This document shows, in pieces, positions 5,996 to 6,204 of a stretch of 6,204 nucleotides of DNA; positions within the stretch are counted from its first letter, which is position 1, and every line of letters starts with the position of its first letter. A model generated the notes under the pieces. It was not told the origin of the DNA. It ran no database searches and was given only the letters and a program-made list of their open reading frames with translations. Location: positions 1 to 6,204 of the forward strand of contig SCSO01000333.1 of assembly GCA_004297865.1 (NCBI GenBank), in the 5' to 3' direction. This stretch comes from Legionella sp. GTDB taxonomy: Bacteria > Pseudomonadota > Gammaproteobacteria > Legionellales > Legionellaceae. The position numbers were made by a program, and so were the translations under genes.

Positions 5996-6204
5996 ATTAG
6001 TGCACCAACTAAGCGTGAGACTGATCGCGCACGAATTAATGAACAAATTAATGTACCTGAGGTACGCTTAATTGATGTCGATGGTAATCAGGCTGGAGTT
6101 ATATCAACACGTGAAGCTTTGCGTGCAGCGGAAGAAAGCGGTTTAGATTTAGTCGAAATATCCCCTACGGCTAGACCACCCGTATGCCGTATTATGGATT
6201 ACGG
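5996..6204 (+). CDS. infC: Translation initiation factor IF-3, 5' part, ATT start
   Basis: IF-3 binds the 30S subunit, prevents premature joining of subunits and rejects wrong initiator tRNA or start codons. The first 69 codons are present, then the gene runs off the window. After the start come SAPTKRETDRARINEQI, then EVRLID, the helix REALRAAEESGLDLVEISP (41-59), and PPVCRIMDYG, all hallmarks of the IF-3 N-terminal domain. The start is ATT at 5996: an in-frame TAA lies at 5990-5992, no ATG, GTG or TTG lies before the conserved region, and GGAGG (5983-5987) is 8 nt upstream. AUU starts are known in infC and let IF-3 repress its own synthesis. It is probably co-transcribed with thrS. Confidence 0.96.
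   Translation, partial: MSAPTKRETDRARINEQINVPEVRLIDVDGNQAGVISTREALRAAEESGLDLVEISPTARPPVCRIMDY

Overview
The window is AT-rich chromosomal DNA that looks like a gammaproteobacterium of the order Legionellales (Legionella, Coxiella, Berkiella and relatives). This rests mainly on the threonyl-tRNA synthetase, whose sequence reads like the Legionella enzyme as I remember it, and on the tRNA-Val / thrS / infC order. Genus cannot be fixed from the sequence alone.

Layout. (1) 67-1739, plus strand: a tRNA-guanine transglycosylase gene (tgt) followed after 20 bp by a cytoplasmic cyclophilin (ppiB). (2) 1749-1778: a long hairpin with a UACG loop between two converging genes. (3) 1774-3542, minus strand: an XRE/CI-type repressor, then after 7 bp a protein resembling the sensor half of LuxR regulators but with no DNA-binding domain, then a YicG-type (UPF0126) membrane protein. 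(4) 3638-3832, plus strand: an apparent small RNA gene with a near-consensus sigma70 promoter, several hairpins and a strong terminator-like hairpin. (5) 3882-3956: tRNA-Val(GAC) with its own promoter and terminator. (6) 4061 to the right edge: thrS and the start of infC, which uses the rare start codon ATT.

How the parts relate. The right half is a conserved translation block (tRNA-Val, threonyl-tRNA synthetase, initiation factor 3). The left half is tRNA modification plus protein folding. Between them sits a regulatory module transcribed leftwards, and the small RNA runs divergently from its head gene. The two most interesting points are the unassigned small RNA, which shows three ANGGA motifs including one fully exposed in a hairpin loop (a pattern seen in CsrA/RsmA-sequestering RNAs), and the Tgt protein, whose substrate-recognition loop differs from the usual bacterial preQ1-type sequence. 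No mobile element, CRISPR array or prophage remnant was seen.
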